From an uncultured Granulosicoccus sp. (GTDB lineage Bacteria; Pseudomonadota; Gammaproteobacteria; Granulosicoccales; Granulosicoccaceae): a DNA stretch of 64,000 nucleotides. Below, piece by piece: positions 8,326 through 16,993 of this stretch. The stretch spans positions 1 to 64,000 of the forward strand of contig CANMQI010000021.1 in assembly GCA_947499955.1 (NCBI GenBank). Reading direction: 5' to 3'. The position numbers and the translations under genes are program-made. Each line of letters starts with the position of its first letter. Position 1 is the stretch's first letter. Under the pieces are notes generated by a model. That model worked only from the letters and a program-made list of their open reading frames with translations, was not told the origin of the DNA and did no database searches.

Positions 8326-9639
8326 ATGGTAAAGCGACGCAAGCTCGGATTGTTTGAACTGTATGCAAAAGATGCAGACGCCGCCGACCGACAGGTCTTC
8401 GGCCGTGTCAGCCATCCTGACCGGCGCGGTTTCCTCAAGGGCGCCGGGCTGACAGCCATGGCGACAGCGCTGGGTGGGTTCATTCCATTCCATCGCTATA
8501 TGCCCGCAGGACTGATTCCTGCCGCCATTGCCGATGGCACCGTGGATTTCACTATCGACGGCAAGGACGGATTGGTTGTTCTGAACGATCGCCCGGTCAA
8601 TGCCGAGACGCCAGCGCATTTGCTGGATGCCGACATCACACCCATCAGGCGTCATTTCGTACGCAACAACGGTGTGCCACCCAAAGACGTCAATGTTGCG
8701 CAATGGACGCTGAGCATCACCGGTGAAGTCGATAACCCGATGAGCTTCACCATCGAAGAGCTGAAATCACAGTTCGAGGTGGTTGAGCTTGCCTTGCAGA
8801 TCGAATGTGGCGGCAATGGCCGTGCCGGATTCAACCCACCGGCCAAGGGCAACCAGTGGACCACCGGAGCCATCGGTAATTCGAAGTGGACCGGCGTGCG
8901 TCTGAAGGACGTGCTGGAAAAGGTGGGCGTCAAGTCAACAGCTGTCTATACCGGTCATCTCGGCGCTGATACACATCTGTCCGGTGATCCGGAGAAGGCG
9001 CCCCTGTCACGCGGTGTGACCATCGAAAAGGCGCTCGACCCGCACAACCTCATCGCCTTTCAACAGAACGGCGAGGATATACACCCGATGAATGGTGCGC
9101 CACTGCGTCTGGTGATGCCCGGTTGGCCGGGATCCTGTTCGCAGAAATGGCTGACCGAAATCGTGCTGGCTGACAAGAAGTGGAACGGCACGAAGATGGC
9201 ACCACCGTCCTATTCGGTTCCCTCTTTTCCGGTGCAACCCGGTGCCGAGGTGGACGACAGTGATTTCGAGACCTTTCATTCCATGCCGGTGAAGTCCTTG
9301 ATCACCAGCCCGCGCTCGGGTGAAACACTGGCGGCAGGGCAGAGCTCACTACGCTTGCGTGGTCATGCCTGGGCCGGTGATGACACCGTGACCCGTGTCG
9401 AGCTTTCCAATGACTTCGGAAATTCCTGGACGGAAGCCACGCTGGCCCCGTTGATGAACCCGTATTCCTGGGCGACCTGGGAAGGCGAGGTGACATTTCC
9501 AATTCATGGATACTACGAGATCTGGGCCAGGGCGACCGATGACAAGGGCCGTGTACAGCCGTTCAGTGTCGGCTGGAACCCCAAGGGTTATCTGAACAAT
9601 GCCATGCACCGCATTGCGGTCATGGTTCCCCAGGCCTGA
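8326..9639 (+). CDS. Sulfite dehydrogenase molybdenum subunit (SorA/SoxC-like)
   Basis: The 437-residue molybdopterin enzyme of the sulfite oxidase family has a twin-arginine signal (DRRGFLKGAG, Arg33-Arg34), so it is exported folded to the periplasm. The molybdenum-ligand cysteine is in IECGGNGRAGF (Cys161). The C-terminal third is the Mo-co dimerisation domain (LRLRGHAWAGDDTVTRVELS and so on). Sulfite oxidation with electron transfer to a c-type cytochrome is the likely reaction, since the next gene encodes a small mono-heme cytochrome as in SorAB. Length also fits SoxC, but no other sox gene is nearby. The start has a GAGG site eight bases upstream. Confidence 0.87.
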   Translation: MVKRRKLGLFELYAKDADAADRQVFGRVSHPDRRGFLKGAGLTAMATALGGFIPFHRYMPAGLIPAAIADGTVDFTIDGKDGLVVLNDRPVNAETPAHLLDADITPIRRHFVRNNGVPPKDVNVAQWTLSITGEVDNPMSFTIEELKSQFEVVELALQIECGGNGRAGFNPPAKGNQWTTGAIGNSKWTGVRLKDVLEKVGVKSTAVYTGHLGADTHLSGDPEKAPLSRGVTIEKALDPHNLIAFQQNGEDIHPMNGAPLRLVMPGWPGSCSQKWLTEIVLADKKWNGTKMAPPSYSVPSFPVQPGAEVDDSDFETFHSMPVKSLITSPRSGETLAAGQSSLRLRGHAWAGDDTVTRVELSNDFGNSWTEATLAPLMNPYSWATWEGEVTFPIHGYYEIWARATDDKGRVQPFSVGWNPKGYLNNAMHRIAVMVPQA

Positions 9640-9653
9640 TGGGGGAGCTGACG

Positions 9654-10088
9654 ATGACACGATGCGCACCGGGCCTTGCCCGAACAGTCATGAGGCTCTG
9701 TGCCACGGTAGTAGTGATCGGGCTGTTGCCGATCTCCACCCTACAGGCACAGGAGGACCCTTTCGGCGCCAACTGGCCTGAGGGGGAAGGGCGTAATCTG
9801 ACCGGTGCCTGGTGTGGCGGCTGTCACTCCCTGAACCTGGTCAAGCAGCAAGGCCTGACGCGCGACGGCTGGGATGTACTGCTGGACTGGATGAGCGAGA
9901 AACAGAAGATGCCGCCCTTGCACGGCGAGCAGCGGGATACCGTGCTGGATTATCTGGCAGCCAACTTTGGTATCGACCACAATGGCGGCGAGCAAACCAG
10001 CATCATGGACAGTGAAGGCTTTTCAACGCTGAACCCGGTTCAGGGCATCAATCATCGCCCCATGCTGGAAATTCGGCCTGCTGAATAG
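9654..10088 (+). CDS. Mono-heme c-type cytochrome, SorB-like electron acceptor
   Basis: About 144 residues with a Sec signal peptide (hydrophobic VVVIGLLPISTL, then an AQA-like cleavage region) and one heme motif CGGCH (Cys54, Cys57, His58). A methionine in KMPPL is a candidate sixth ligand. It lies directly after the sulfite-dehydrogenase-like gene. An ATG overlapping that gene's stop (TGATG at 9637-9641) is possible, but ATG 9654 has a GGGGGAG site at the right distance. The probable role is periplasmic electron acceptor from the Mo subunit, passing electrons to terminal oxidases. Confidence 0.83.
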   Translation: MTRCAPGLARTVMRLCATVVVIGLLPISTLQAQEDPFGANWPEGEGRNLTGAWCGGCHSLNLVKQQGLTRDGWDVLLDWMSEKQKMPPLHGEQRDTVLDYLAANFGIDHNGGEQTSIMDSEGFSTLNPVQGINHRPMLEIRPAE

Positions 10089-10112
10089 TCCGTCAACGGC
10101 CGTGTAAAGTGC

Positions 10113-10138
10113 CAGCCCTGAGCCTGTTCTCAGGGCTG
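10113..10138. terminator. Bidirectional terminator-like hairpin
   Basis: CAGCCCTGAG (10113-10122), 6-base loop, CTCAGGGCTG (10129-10138) form a perfect 10-bp stem between the convergent cytochrome and maiA genes. It overlaps the last codons of maiA. Confidence 0.65.
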
Positions 10139-10756
10139 CATGGCATCCGGATGTGCGGCCATGAAAGCCGGGTGCTCGCTGCAGGCTTCGGCCGCCTTGA
10201 TGATGCGTGGGCACTGGCTGAAGTCCGCTCCCCAGCGTTCCGCGTTATACAACTGCGGTATCAGGCAGATGTCTGCCAGGGATGGCTGCTCTCCGGTGCA
10301 AAAAGGCGCCTGTTCGAAACCTTCCAGCAATGATTCGAAGGCTGCCAGACCAGGGGTGATGAAATGCTGCATCCACTCGGTACGCGCTGGTTCCTGGCCG
10401 GCGGTGGCATGCTTGACCACCGACAGATTGCACACCGGGTGCACATCGATTGCCACGCTGTGCGCCAGCGCCTCCACCATGGCACGCTGGGCAGGATCCG
10501 TTGGCACCAGGCCAAGTTCCCGCGTGCTGTCCAGGTACTGCACGATGGCCAGTGATTGCGTAAAGCTCTGTCCGTCAATCTCCAGGACCGGCACCAGGCC
10601 CTGGGGGTTGCGCGCCAGATGTTCGGCGGAGCGATGAGCGCCGGCCACCAGGTCCACCGGGATGGACTGCCAGTCGATGCCGGCCAGGTTCAGCGCGATG
10701 CGGACGCGGTAGCTGGCGGATGAGCGCCAGTAGTCATACAGAACGGTTGCACTCAT
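10130..10756 (-). CDS. maiA: Maleylacetoacetate isomerase (zeta-class GST)
   Basis: A 208-residue zeta-class glutathione transferase that isomerises maleylacetoacetate to fumarylacetoacetate in homogentisate degradation. It begins with the thioredoxin-like domain (YDYWRSSASYRVRIALNLAG) followed by NPQGLVPVLEIDG and QSLAIVQYLD, then an all-helical domain. The usual SSCS active-site motif reads SSAS (residues 12-15): the cysteine is an alanine, while the catalytic serines are kept. It is the last gene of the hmg operon, and its ATG overlaps the stop of the preceding DUF2783 gene (ATGA). Confidence 0.92.
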   Translation of the reverse strand: MSATVLYDYWRSSASYRVRIALNLAGIDWQSIPVDLVAGAHRSAEHLARNPQGLVPVLEIDGQSFTQSLAIVQYLDSTRELGLVPTDPAQRAMVEALAHSVAIDVHPVCNLSVVKHATAGQEPARTEWMQHFITPGLAAFESLLEGFEQAPFCTGEQPSLADICLIPQLYNAERWGADFSQCPRIIKAAEACSEHPAFMAAHPDAMQP

Positions 10757-10962
10757 GAAGGCATCCTCGCAGCTTTCAGTGCCTGAGTCAGAATCTTGCG
10801 CTCACCGATGTGATTGCACAGAATCAGTATCAGTCGGGCGTTGTAGGCTTCGCTCTCTGCATCGCTCAAGCCTTCATGGGCTCGCAGCAATTCGTCGTAG
10901 AAGTCATCACCATTGGGCAGATTGGGCTTGAGTTGCAGTGTTTTAGTATCCGTGTTGCTCAT
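10753..10962 (-). CDS. DUF2783 small protein, MhaB-like coupling subunit
   Basis: A 69-residue acidic helical protein, with LKPNLPNGDDFYDELLRAHE then LSDAESEAYNARLILILCNH and a Lys/Arg-rich tail, typical of DUF2783. The frame is open to 11043, but ATG 10962 is chosen since it follows the flavoprotein stop by four bases and has a good upstream purine tract. In Pseudomonas putida the 3-hydroxyphenylacetate 6-hydroxylase is a flavoprotein (MhaA) plus a small coupling protein (MhaB). This gene sits exactly in that position, so the same role is likely. Confidence 0.78.
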   Translation of the reverse strand: MSNTDTKTLQLKPNLPNGDDFYDELLRAHEGLSDAESEAYNARLILILCNHIGERKILTQALKAARMPS

Positions 10963-10966
10963 GATC

Positions 10967-12589
10967 TCACCCCTTGCCAATGGCCTGTTTGACGGCGGCT
11001 TGAACCCTGGCCGCATTGAAGTCGGGCCAGCGCGCCACGACATGCTGGTCCGGTCGAATCAGATAGACGCCGGCGTTGTTATCTCCCAGATAGCGTGCCT
11101 GCAGATTGCCGATCGGATCATTGCCCGACGACAGTGCGAGCATGCGGATGTGCAGGCCCTCGGCCTGCAGTGACTCAGGCAATGCCACGTTGATACCCAT
11201 GAGCACGAAGTCATTACCCAGCCTGTCCAGCAGAAAACCCTCATCCAGTGTGGCATCGACACAGCTGGCGCCAACCCGTGTCGCGGCGGGGCCATTCAGC
11301 AGATCTTCGCCGTTCAGTGGAAAGTTGTCGTAGACGCACGGCACAGACAGCCGTCCGGAATTGACCAATGGGCGGGCAAATTCATGATGCTGCGCCAGTT
11401 GCAGTACGGCGTTACGAAAGGTCTTGCTGACTCTGGACTTGGGTGTCAGGAAATCGGTTGCGCGGCTGGAATTGAGAATATTCTCGTCGGCCCCGAACAC
11501 GCGTTCGTCCGAATAGCTGTCCAGCAGGCTCTCGGGGGCGAGTCCCTTGATGACCAGGTCGAGCTTCCAGGCCAGATTGTCTGTGTCCTGAACACCGGAG
11601 TTGGCCCCGCGAGCACCAAAAGGGGATACCTGATGCGCACTGTCGCCGGCAAACAATACCGAGCCGTGCCGGAATTTCTCCATGCGACGGCATTGGAAAG
11701 TGTAGATGCTGGTCCACTCGAGTTCGTAGTCAACACCTTCACCCAACATGGCATCTACCCGAGCCCGGATTCGCTCCACTTCCAGCTCTTTCTTGCGATC
11801 GATATCCCAGCCCAGCTGAAAGTCGATGCGCCAGATGCCATCGGGCTGCTTGTGCAGCAAGGCAGATTGCCCGGCATTCTTGAACGGTGGTTCGAACCAG
11901 AACCAGCGTTCGGTGGGAAAGGGTGCGCTCATCTTCACATCGGCAATCAGGAAGTTGTCCTCGAAGACACGTCCCTCGAAGCCCAGCCCCAGCATGTCCC
12001 GCACCGGTGAACGGGCACCGTCACAGGCAATCAGCCAGTCGGCTTCCAGAGTGTAGGGGCCTTCGGGGGTGTCAACGTCCAGCGACACGAAATCGCCGTG
12101 ATCGTGCAGCGCTGTTACCTGATTGCAACCCCGGATATCAATGGGTGTACCGCGCTCCTGTTCAACTCGGATCTGGTCAACCAGAAACTTCTCGAAATAG
12201 GGTTGCTGCAGATTGACGAAGGCGGGGTTGCGCAAGCCCTCATCAGGTGACAGGTTGAAGTCGTATATCTCCTGCTCACCGTGGAAGACACGCCCCACGT
12301 TCCAGACCACGCCCTTGTCGAGCATGCGTTGTTCGCAGCCAAGCCGGTCGGTGATCTCCAGCGTACGGCGGGCAAAACAGATGGCACGGGAGCCCTGGCC
12401 CACACCGGCATGATCATCAAGCACCAGTACCGGTGTGCCCTTTCGTCCCAGATCCAGAGCCATGGCCATACCCACCGGACCACCGCCAACCACCACGACG
12501 GGGTGGCGCTGAGGTGCGCCCTTGTCCTGGTCAGCGTGACGCTGATAGGGGTAGAGTTCAAAGGCAGTGGTGTACCTTACGTCGACCAT
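10967..12589 (-). CDS. FAD-dependent aromatic hydroxylase, MhaA-like (3-hydroxyphenylacetate 6-hydroxylase)
   Basis: A 540-residue class-A flavoprotein monooxygenase. It shows the Rossmann motif VVVVGGGPVGMAMALDLG (about residue 31), the NAD(P)H/FAD DG motif DWLIACDGARSPVR, the GD motif SVLFAGDSAHQVSPFGARG, and a C-terminal thioredoxin-like domain. Relatives hydroxylate phenolic acids with NAD(P)H and oxygen. Placement with hmgA, fah and maiA, and with a DUF2783 partner, indicates conversion of 3-hydroxyphenylacetate to homogentisate as by MhaA. A related phenolic substrate is possible. Cytoplasmic, fourth gene of the operon. Confidence 0.82.
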   Translation of the reverse strand: MVDVRYTTAFELYPYQRHADQDKGAPQRHPVVVVGGGPVGMAMALDLGRKGTPVLVLDDHAGVGQGSRAICFARRTLEITDRLGCEQRMLDKGVVWNVGRVFHGEQEIYDFNLSPDEGLRNPAFVNLQQPYFEKFLVDQIRVEQERGTPIDIRGCNQVTALHDHGDFVSLDVDTPEGPYTLEADWLIACDGARSPVRDMLGLGFEGRVFEDNFLIADVKMSAPFPTERWFWFEPPFKNAGQSALLHKQPDGIWRIDFQLGWDIDRKKELEVERIRARVDAMLGEGVDYELEWTSIYTFQCRRMEKFRHGSVLFAGDSAHQVSPFGARGANSGVQDTDNLAWKLDLVIKGLAPESLLDSYSDERVFGADENILNSSRATDFLTPKSRVSKTFRNAVLQLAQHHEFARPLVNSGRLSVPCVYDNFPLNGEDLLNGPAATRVGASCVDATLDEGFLLDRLGNDFVLMGINVALPESLQAEGLHIRMLALSSGNDPIGNLQARYLGDNNAGVYLIRPDQHVVARWPDFNAARVQAAVKQAIGKG

Positions 12590-12647
12590 GGTGGCTCTCT
12601 TGGCAGTGAAATCTGGATCTGTTGTGGGTCAGGCCAGGATCAGTTGA

Positions 12648-13598
12648 TCAGCCTTGCAGGTCTTCCCACATCTTCTGGTCACGCTCGGCGGTCCAGATGC
12701 GCGGCGTATCGATACCACGAGCTTCATCGTAGGCACGCGCCACGTTGAAGGGCAGGCAGTGCTCGTAGATGGCATAGTCGGAGAATTTCGCATCGCAGGC
12801 TTCGCGAACGGCATCCCATGCCTGCTTGAGTGAACCACCACGGGCAGCGACTCTGGCAGCTGGCTTCCAGGTGCTGTCCAGGAAGTCTCGGGTGCTGTCG
12901 ATGGCAGAGTTGACCTGCTCACGACCTACCAGTGCATCTCCGCGGCCGGGAGCGATGGCATCCACATCGAAGGCGGCGATATTGTCGAGCGTCTTGCCCC
13001 AGTCACCGAAGTGTCCATCCCCGCAATAGCAGGCTGAATGGTCTTCAACGATATCACCGGTGAACATGACGTTCTCATCCGGTACGTGGATGACGATATC
13101 GCCAGCGGTATGCGCGCGGCCCAGTTGCATGAGATCGACCCGGCGATTACCCAGGTACACGGACATGCGGCCCTTGAATGTCTGCGTTGGCCAGGTGAGT
13201 CCGGGAATGCTCTCGTGACCCTGGAACAGGCGAGGAAAACGACCGAACTCACTGTCCCAGTCTTCCTGGCCGCGTTCGACAACCATGGAGCGAGCTGTCT
13301 CGGACATGATGATCTGCTCTGCATTGAATGCACTGGCACCCAGTACGCGTACGGCGTGGTAATGCGTCAGGACGACATGCGAGATCGGCTTGTCAGTCAC
13401 TTCACGTACCTTCTCGATGACCTTGCTGGCCAGTCGGGGAGTGGCTTGCGCTTCCACGATCATGACGCTGTCATCGCCGATGATGACGCCGGAGTTCGGA
13501 TCACCTTCAGCGGTGAACGCCCACAGGCCGTTACCGACTTCGGTAAAGCTGATGGTCTTTTCGGTCATGTCGCCTTGTGAGGCAAAGGCCTTGGCCAT
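12648..13598 (-). CDS. MBL-fold hydrolase of the homogentisate operon
   Basis: A 316-residue metallo-beta-lactamase-fold protein starting at ATG 13598 behind AGGAG; the upstream extension to 13682 is rejected as polar and without a ribosome site. It contains GVIIGDDSVMIVEAQATP, VVLTHYHAVRVLGASAF, GRAHTAGDIVIHVP and VMFTGDIVEDHSA. The classical HxHxDH is altered to HYHAVR (residues 79-84), which loses the metal Asp and third His. Single-metal binding or a changed activity is therefore possible. It is embedded between fah and the hydroxylase gene. Its substrate is unknown; removal of a lactone or thioester side-product of the pathway is a guess. Confidence 0.8.
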   Translation of the reverse strand: MAKAFASQGDMTEKTISFTEVGNGLWAFTAEGDPNSGVIIGDDSVMIVEAQATPRLASKVIEKVREVTDKPISHVVLTHYHAVRVLGASAFNAEQIIMSETARSMVVERGQEDWDSEFGRFPRLFQGHESIPGLTWPTQTFKGRMSVYLGNRRVDLMQLGRAHTAGDIVIHVPDENVMFTGDIVEDHSACYCGDGHFGDWGKTLDNIAAFDVDAIAPGRGDALVGREQVNSAIDSTRDFLDSTWKPAARVAARGGSLKQAWDAVREACDAKFSDYAIYEHCLPFNVARAYDEARGIDTPRIWTAERDQKMWEDLQG

Positions 13599-13633
13599 GG
13601 TAATTCTCCTGCAATGAGTTCGGGTTGTGTGAA

Positions 13634-14890
13634 TCAGCGGGCGTAAGGATCGTCGAGTGCAGGCACCAGTGTGCCGACGCAATCGCCAAAGCCGATTCGG
13701 AAGCCATCGCCCTGAGCGTGGCCGTGCAGTGTCAGTGTGTCGCCATCTTCGAGAAATGTACGCGTCTCGCCGCTGTCCAGCGTCAAGGGCTCCTTGCCAC
13801 CCCAGCTCAGTTCCAGCAGGGATCCGCGCATGCTCTTCTCGGGGCCGGAAATGGTGCCCGAACCCAACAGATCGCCGGTGCGCATCGGGCAGCCGGAGCT
13901 CGAGTGATGCGCCAGCTGCTGCGCAGCGGAGTAATACATCTCACGATAATTCGTGCTGGCGATCGTGGTGGCAGGCTTGTCTTGTGGTGCCAGTGTCACC
14001 GTCAGGTCGATGTCATACAACATCGGCCCCGTGTCCTTCAGGTGAGGCAGCAGTTCGAATTCCCGTTCAGGTGTGCTGACGCGAAATCCTTCCAGTGCGG
14101 CGGAGGTGACAATCCACGGGCTGATGGTCGTGGCCGTCGCCTTGGCCTGAAAGGGCCCCAGTGGTTGATATTCCCACGCCTGGATATCACGCGCCGACCA
14201 GTCATTCAGCAGCACATAGCCGAAGATCATGGCATCCGCCTCGTCCACACTGACCGGCCCGTTGGATGCCGGGCCGACAATGGCGCCCATTTCCAGTTCC
14301 AGATCGAAACGACGCGAGGGCAGAAAGGCTGGCAGTTCCTGATCTGGTCCTTTCAACTGTCCCCAGGGGCGTCGGACGTCCGTGCCGGATACCACCACGG
14401 ATGAGGCTCGGCCGTTATAGCCGATGGGAATGTGCAGCCAGTTCGGGGGCAAGGCATTCTCGGCGCCGCGGAACATCGTGCCGACATTGGTCGCATGGTG
14501 GCGGCCGGCATAGAAGTCGGTGAATTCGGTGACCGTGAACGGCATATGCATCTGCGCATCAGCCAGTGGATACAGGTGTTTCTCCAGTTGGGCCTGTTCT
14601 GCAGAGCCGTCGCTCAACAGTGCTGTCAGACTCTCACGGAAGAGTGTCCAGCTCTGTTTACCCAGCTCCATCAGCGGGTTCCAGCAGGCATCCTGGCAAA
14701 CCGGCGAATCACCGACGCCCAGTAGCCCCAGTGATTCCACAGCGGCCACATCCAGTACGTGGCTGCCAATGGCAACACCGCAACGAGGTGCCTCATTGCC
14801 AATCGAGAAAACCCCGTAGGGCAGGTTGTTCAGCGGGAAGTTGGTGGAGGCACTATTGGCCGAATCCACCCAGCTCTTCAGATACGTCAT
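13634..14890 (-). CDS. fahA: Fumarylacetoacetase
   Basis: The 418-residue enzyme hydrolyses fumarylacetoacetate to fumarate and acetoacetate, the last step of homogentisate breakdown. It has an N-terminal SH3-like domain (YGVFSIGNEAPRCGVAIGSH). The catalytic part contains DFYAGRHHATNVGTMFRG, LELEMGAIVG, and VLLNDWSARDIQAWEYQPLG with PFQAKATATTISPWIVT. The metal and active-site residues of the family (Asp, Glu pair, His) are in place. ATG 14890 is preceded by AGGAAAACC; the frame upstream of it is the shadow of hmgA. This gene is also called hmgB. Confidence 0.95.
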   Translation of the reverse strand: MTYLKSWVDSANSASTNFPLNNLPYGVFSIGNEAPRCGVAIGSHVLDVAAVESLGLLGVGDSPVCQDACWNPLMELGKQSWTLFRESLTALLSDGSAEQAQLEKHLYPLADAQMHMPFTVTEFTDFYAGRHHATNVGTMFRGAENALPPNWLHIPIGYNGRASSVVVSGTDVRRPWGQLKGPDQELPAFLPSRRFDLELEMGAIVGPASNGPVSVDEADAMIFGYVLLNDWSARDIQAWEYQPLGPFQAKATATTISPWIVTSAALEGFRVSTPEREFELLPHLKDTGPMLYDIDLTVTLAPQDKPATTIASTNYREMYYSAAQQLAHHSSSGCPMRTGDLLGSGTISGPEKSMRGSLLELSWGGKEPLTLDSGETRTFLEDGDTLTLHGHAQGDGFRIGFGDCVGTLVPALDDPYAR

Positions 14891-14933
14891 TGGTTTTCCT
14901 GTTGTCAGCGTGACTGTGGTGCCGGCGAGAGTC

Positions 14934-16250
14934 TTACTTGAGGCCCGGTGTGCCGTCAAATTTTTTCTCGATGCTGTCCCAGCAGTCGATGTAATTGTCC
15001 TGCAGCGGTGCTTCAGTGGCCGCAAAGGCGGTGAGGTGCTGCGGGAAGCGGGTTTCGAACATGAAGGACATGGTGTTGTCCAGCTTCTCCGGTTTGAGGT
15101 CGGCGGTGGAGGCTTTCTCGAAAGCATGCTGATCGGGGCCATGTGGCAACATCATGTTGTGCAGGCTGATACCGCCGGGTGCAAAGCCTTGCGGTTTGGC
15201 ATCGTATTCACCATAGATATTGCCCATCAGTTCGGACATCACGTTCTTGTGGTACCAGGGGGGGCGGAAGGTATCTTCCATGGTCATCCAGCGCTCGCGA
15301 AACAGCACGAAATCGATATTCGCGGTGCCGGGCACACCCGAAGGAGCGGTGAGGACCGTGAAGATGGACGGATCGGGGTGATCGAACAGGATGGAGCCGA
15401 CTGGGCAGTAGGTGCGCAAGTCATACTTCACTGGCGCGTAGTTGCCATGCCAGGCGACAACGTCCAGCGGGCTGTGGCCGATGGCGGTACGATGGAACTG
15501 CCCACACCACTTGATGGTGACGGTCGATGGCACGTCACGATCTTCGAATGCCGCAACGGGCGTCTTGAAATCGCGTCGGTTTGCCATGCAGTTCGCACCG
15601 ATGGGACCACGACCAGGCAGTTCGAATTTCTGTCCGTAGTTCTCGCAGACAAACCCGCGGGCAGGCCCACTGATCAGTTCAACACGATAGACAAGGCCTC
15701 GTGGAATGATGGCGATTTCCTTCGGTGCCAGGTCAATGACACCCAGTTCGGTGCACAGACGCAGCTCGCCTTCCTGCGGTACGATCAGCAGCTCGCTGTC
15801 AGCTGAATAGAAGTAGTCATCGACCATCGACTTTGTCACCAGATAGACATGCGTCGCCATCCCGACCTGCGTATTGACATCTCCTGCGGTGGTCATGGTG
15901 CGCATGCCAGTCAACCAGTTGAGGTCGTCGGTGGTATGTGGAATCGGGTCCCATCGATACTGGCCGAGGCTGATGATATCCGGGTCTATCCGGGGGGCCG
16001 ACTGCCAGTAAGGCAAATCGATCTTTTCATAACGCGCCGAGTGCTTGACCGATGGCCGGATGCGATAGCACCAGGTACGTTCGTTCTGGTGGCTGGGGGC
16101 GGTGAAGGCCGTGCCACTGAGCTGTTCACCGTACAGACCGTAGTTGCAGCGTTGTGGGCTGTTACGACCCTGTGGCAGGGCATCCGGCAGGGCTTCGGTT
16201 TCGAAATCGTTTCCGAAACCGGACATATAGAGAAGTTGAGTGTCTGACAC
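14934..16250 (-). CDS. hmgA: Homogentisate 1,2-dioxygenase
   Basis: The non-heme iron dioxygenase opens the homogentisate ring to maleylacetoacetate. With the GTG start at 16250 (GGAG ten bases upstream) the protein is 438 residues and opens [19 protein letters not shown], as expected. The iron ligands are visible at His334 and Glu340 ([11 protein letters not shown]) and His370 (MLPHGPD), offset by one from the human enzyme (335, 341, 371). An upstream TTG at 16268 is less likely. It is the first gene of the six-gene catabolic operon, divergent from the marR gene with operator palindromes between them. Confidence 0.97.
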   Translation of the reverse strand: MSDTQLLYMSGFGNDFETEALPDALPQGRNSPQRCNYGLYGEQLSGTAFTAPSHQNERTWCYRIRPSVKHSARYEKIDLPYWQSAPRIDPDIISLGQYRWDPIPHTTDDLNWLTGMRTMTTAGDVNTQVGMATHVYLVTKSMVDDYFYSADSELLIVPQEGELRLCTELGVIDLAPKEIAIIPRGLVYRVELISGPARGFVCENYGQKFELPGRGPIGANCMANRRDFKTPVAAFEDRDVPSTVTIKWCGQFHRTAIGHSPLDVVAWHGNYAPVKYDLRTYCPVGSILFDHPDPSIFTVLTAPSGVPGTANIDFVLFRERWMTMEDTFRPPWYHKNVMSELMGNIYGEYDAKPQGFAPGGISLHNMMLPHGPDQHAFEKASTADLKPEKLDNTMSFMFETRFPQHLTAFAATEAPLQDNYIDCWDSIEKKFDGTPGLK

Positions 16251-16332
16251 GATAGGGAGGCTCCGCAATTCAGATGGCTCGGTGGGTGGTGTGTGACTGG
16301 CCTGCAGGAGGCGTCTTTCTCACATCGTGTAG

Positions 16333-16361
16333 AATCTAACGGTTGCAGCTGCAACTGTCAA
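16333..16361 (-). promoter_or_regulatory. hmgA promoter with operator 1 in the spacer
   Basis: On the minus strand TTGACA (16356-16361) and TAGATT (16333-16338) are separated by 17 bases. The perfect 14-bp palindrome GTTGCA-GC-TGCAAC (16342-16355) fills most of that spacer. Binding there would block RNA polymerase. The layout TTGACA immediately followed by GTTGCANNTGCAAC is repeated at 16894-16913. Confidence 0.75.
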
Positions 16362-16364
16362 GAA

Positions 16365-16380
16365 AGTTGCAAGTGCAACT
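16365..16380. promoter_or_regulatory. MarR operator 2 (marR side)
   Basis: AGTTGCA-AG-TGCAACT is a 16-bp palindrome with 7-bp arms, next to a TATAAA (16380-16385) that could be the -10 of marR. It suggests autoregulation. Confidence 0.68.
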
Positions 16381-16406
16381 ATAAATACACGAGATGCACA
16401 TAGTCG

Positions 16407-16877
16407 ATGACTGAACTGGAACTGACGAAATTCATCCCCTTTCGCCTGAATCGTCTGGCGGCCGAGGTCAGCAGCAAACTTGCCGAGGTCTACACCGATC
16501 GATTCGGTATCGATATTGTCGAGTGGCGCATTCTGGTGACGCTGGCGGCGCTGAAACCGAAGGAATCATGCAGTGCACAACATATCGTGCAGAGCACCCG
16601 CACGCATAAATCACGCATCAGCCGCGGTGTGAACCGCATGATCGAACTGAATTACGTGGTTCGCACCGAGAGTCGGCACGACCGACGTGAGGCCAAGCTG
16701 CGCCTGACGGCCAAGGGTCGAAGCCTGCACAGCAAGGTGGCGCCTGTGGTTCTCGAGCAGGAGCGCCATATCGTTTCGTGCCTGAATGAACAGGAAATGC
16801 AGGCCTTTACGCAGGCTCTGGACAAGCTGGAACATTCGATGGGCCTGATTCCGCAGGCTGACGATCAGCAGGATTGA
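16407..16877 (+). CDS. MarR-family transcriptional regulator of the homogentisate regulon
   Basis: A 156-residue MarR-type repressor: dimerisation helices at both ends and a winged helix-turn-helix around residues 55-110 (CSAQHIVQSTRTHKSRISRG then ESRHDRREAKLRLTAKGR). It is divergent from hmgA and directly upstream of the second TRAP operon. Three GTTGCA-N2-TGCAAC palindromes lie at those promoters. The likely inducer is homogentisate, a hydroxyphenylacetate or the TRAP substrate. Known Pseudomonas HmgR proteins belong to other families, so this is a different local solution. Confidence 0.88.
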   Translation: MTELELTKFIPFRLNRLAAEVSSKLAEVYTDRFGIDIVEWRILVTLAALKPKESCSAQHIVQSTRTHKSRISRGVNRMIELNYVVRTESRHDRREAKLRLTAKGRSLHSKVAPVVLEQERHIVSCLNEQEMQAFTQALDKLEHSMGLIPQADDQQD

Positions 16878-16893
16878 GGCGGCAGCCAATCTC

Positions 16894-16920
16894 TTGACAG
16901 TTGCACGTGCAACGGATAAT
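16894..16920 (+). promoter_or_regulatory. Second TRAP operon promoter with MarR operator 3
   Basis: TTGACA (16894-16899) is followed directly by the perfect palindrome GTTGCA-CG-TGCAAC (16900-16913) and then GATAAT (16915-16920). The -35/-10 spacing is 15 bases, slightly short. The operator matches that at hmgA in 12 of 14 bases, placing the transporter in the same regulon. Confidence 0.74.
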
Positions 16921-16993
16921 GTCGCCAGCCAGCCTGCCGTTCGCGGGCAGATCGGTATTGCACAATACCTTTTGTCACCACTGGAGATTTCTG

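Noticed and set aside
8326-10088. SoxCD of a complete Sox thiosulfate system
   Set aside because: No soxXYZAB genes are present and the cytochrome has a single heme, which fits SorAB better than the larger diheme SoxD.
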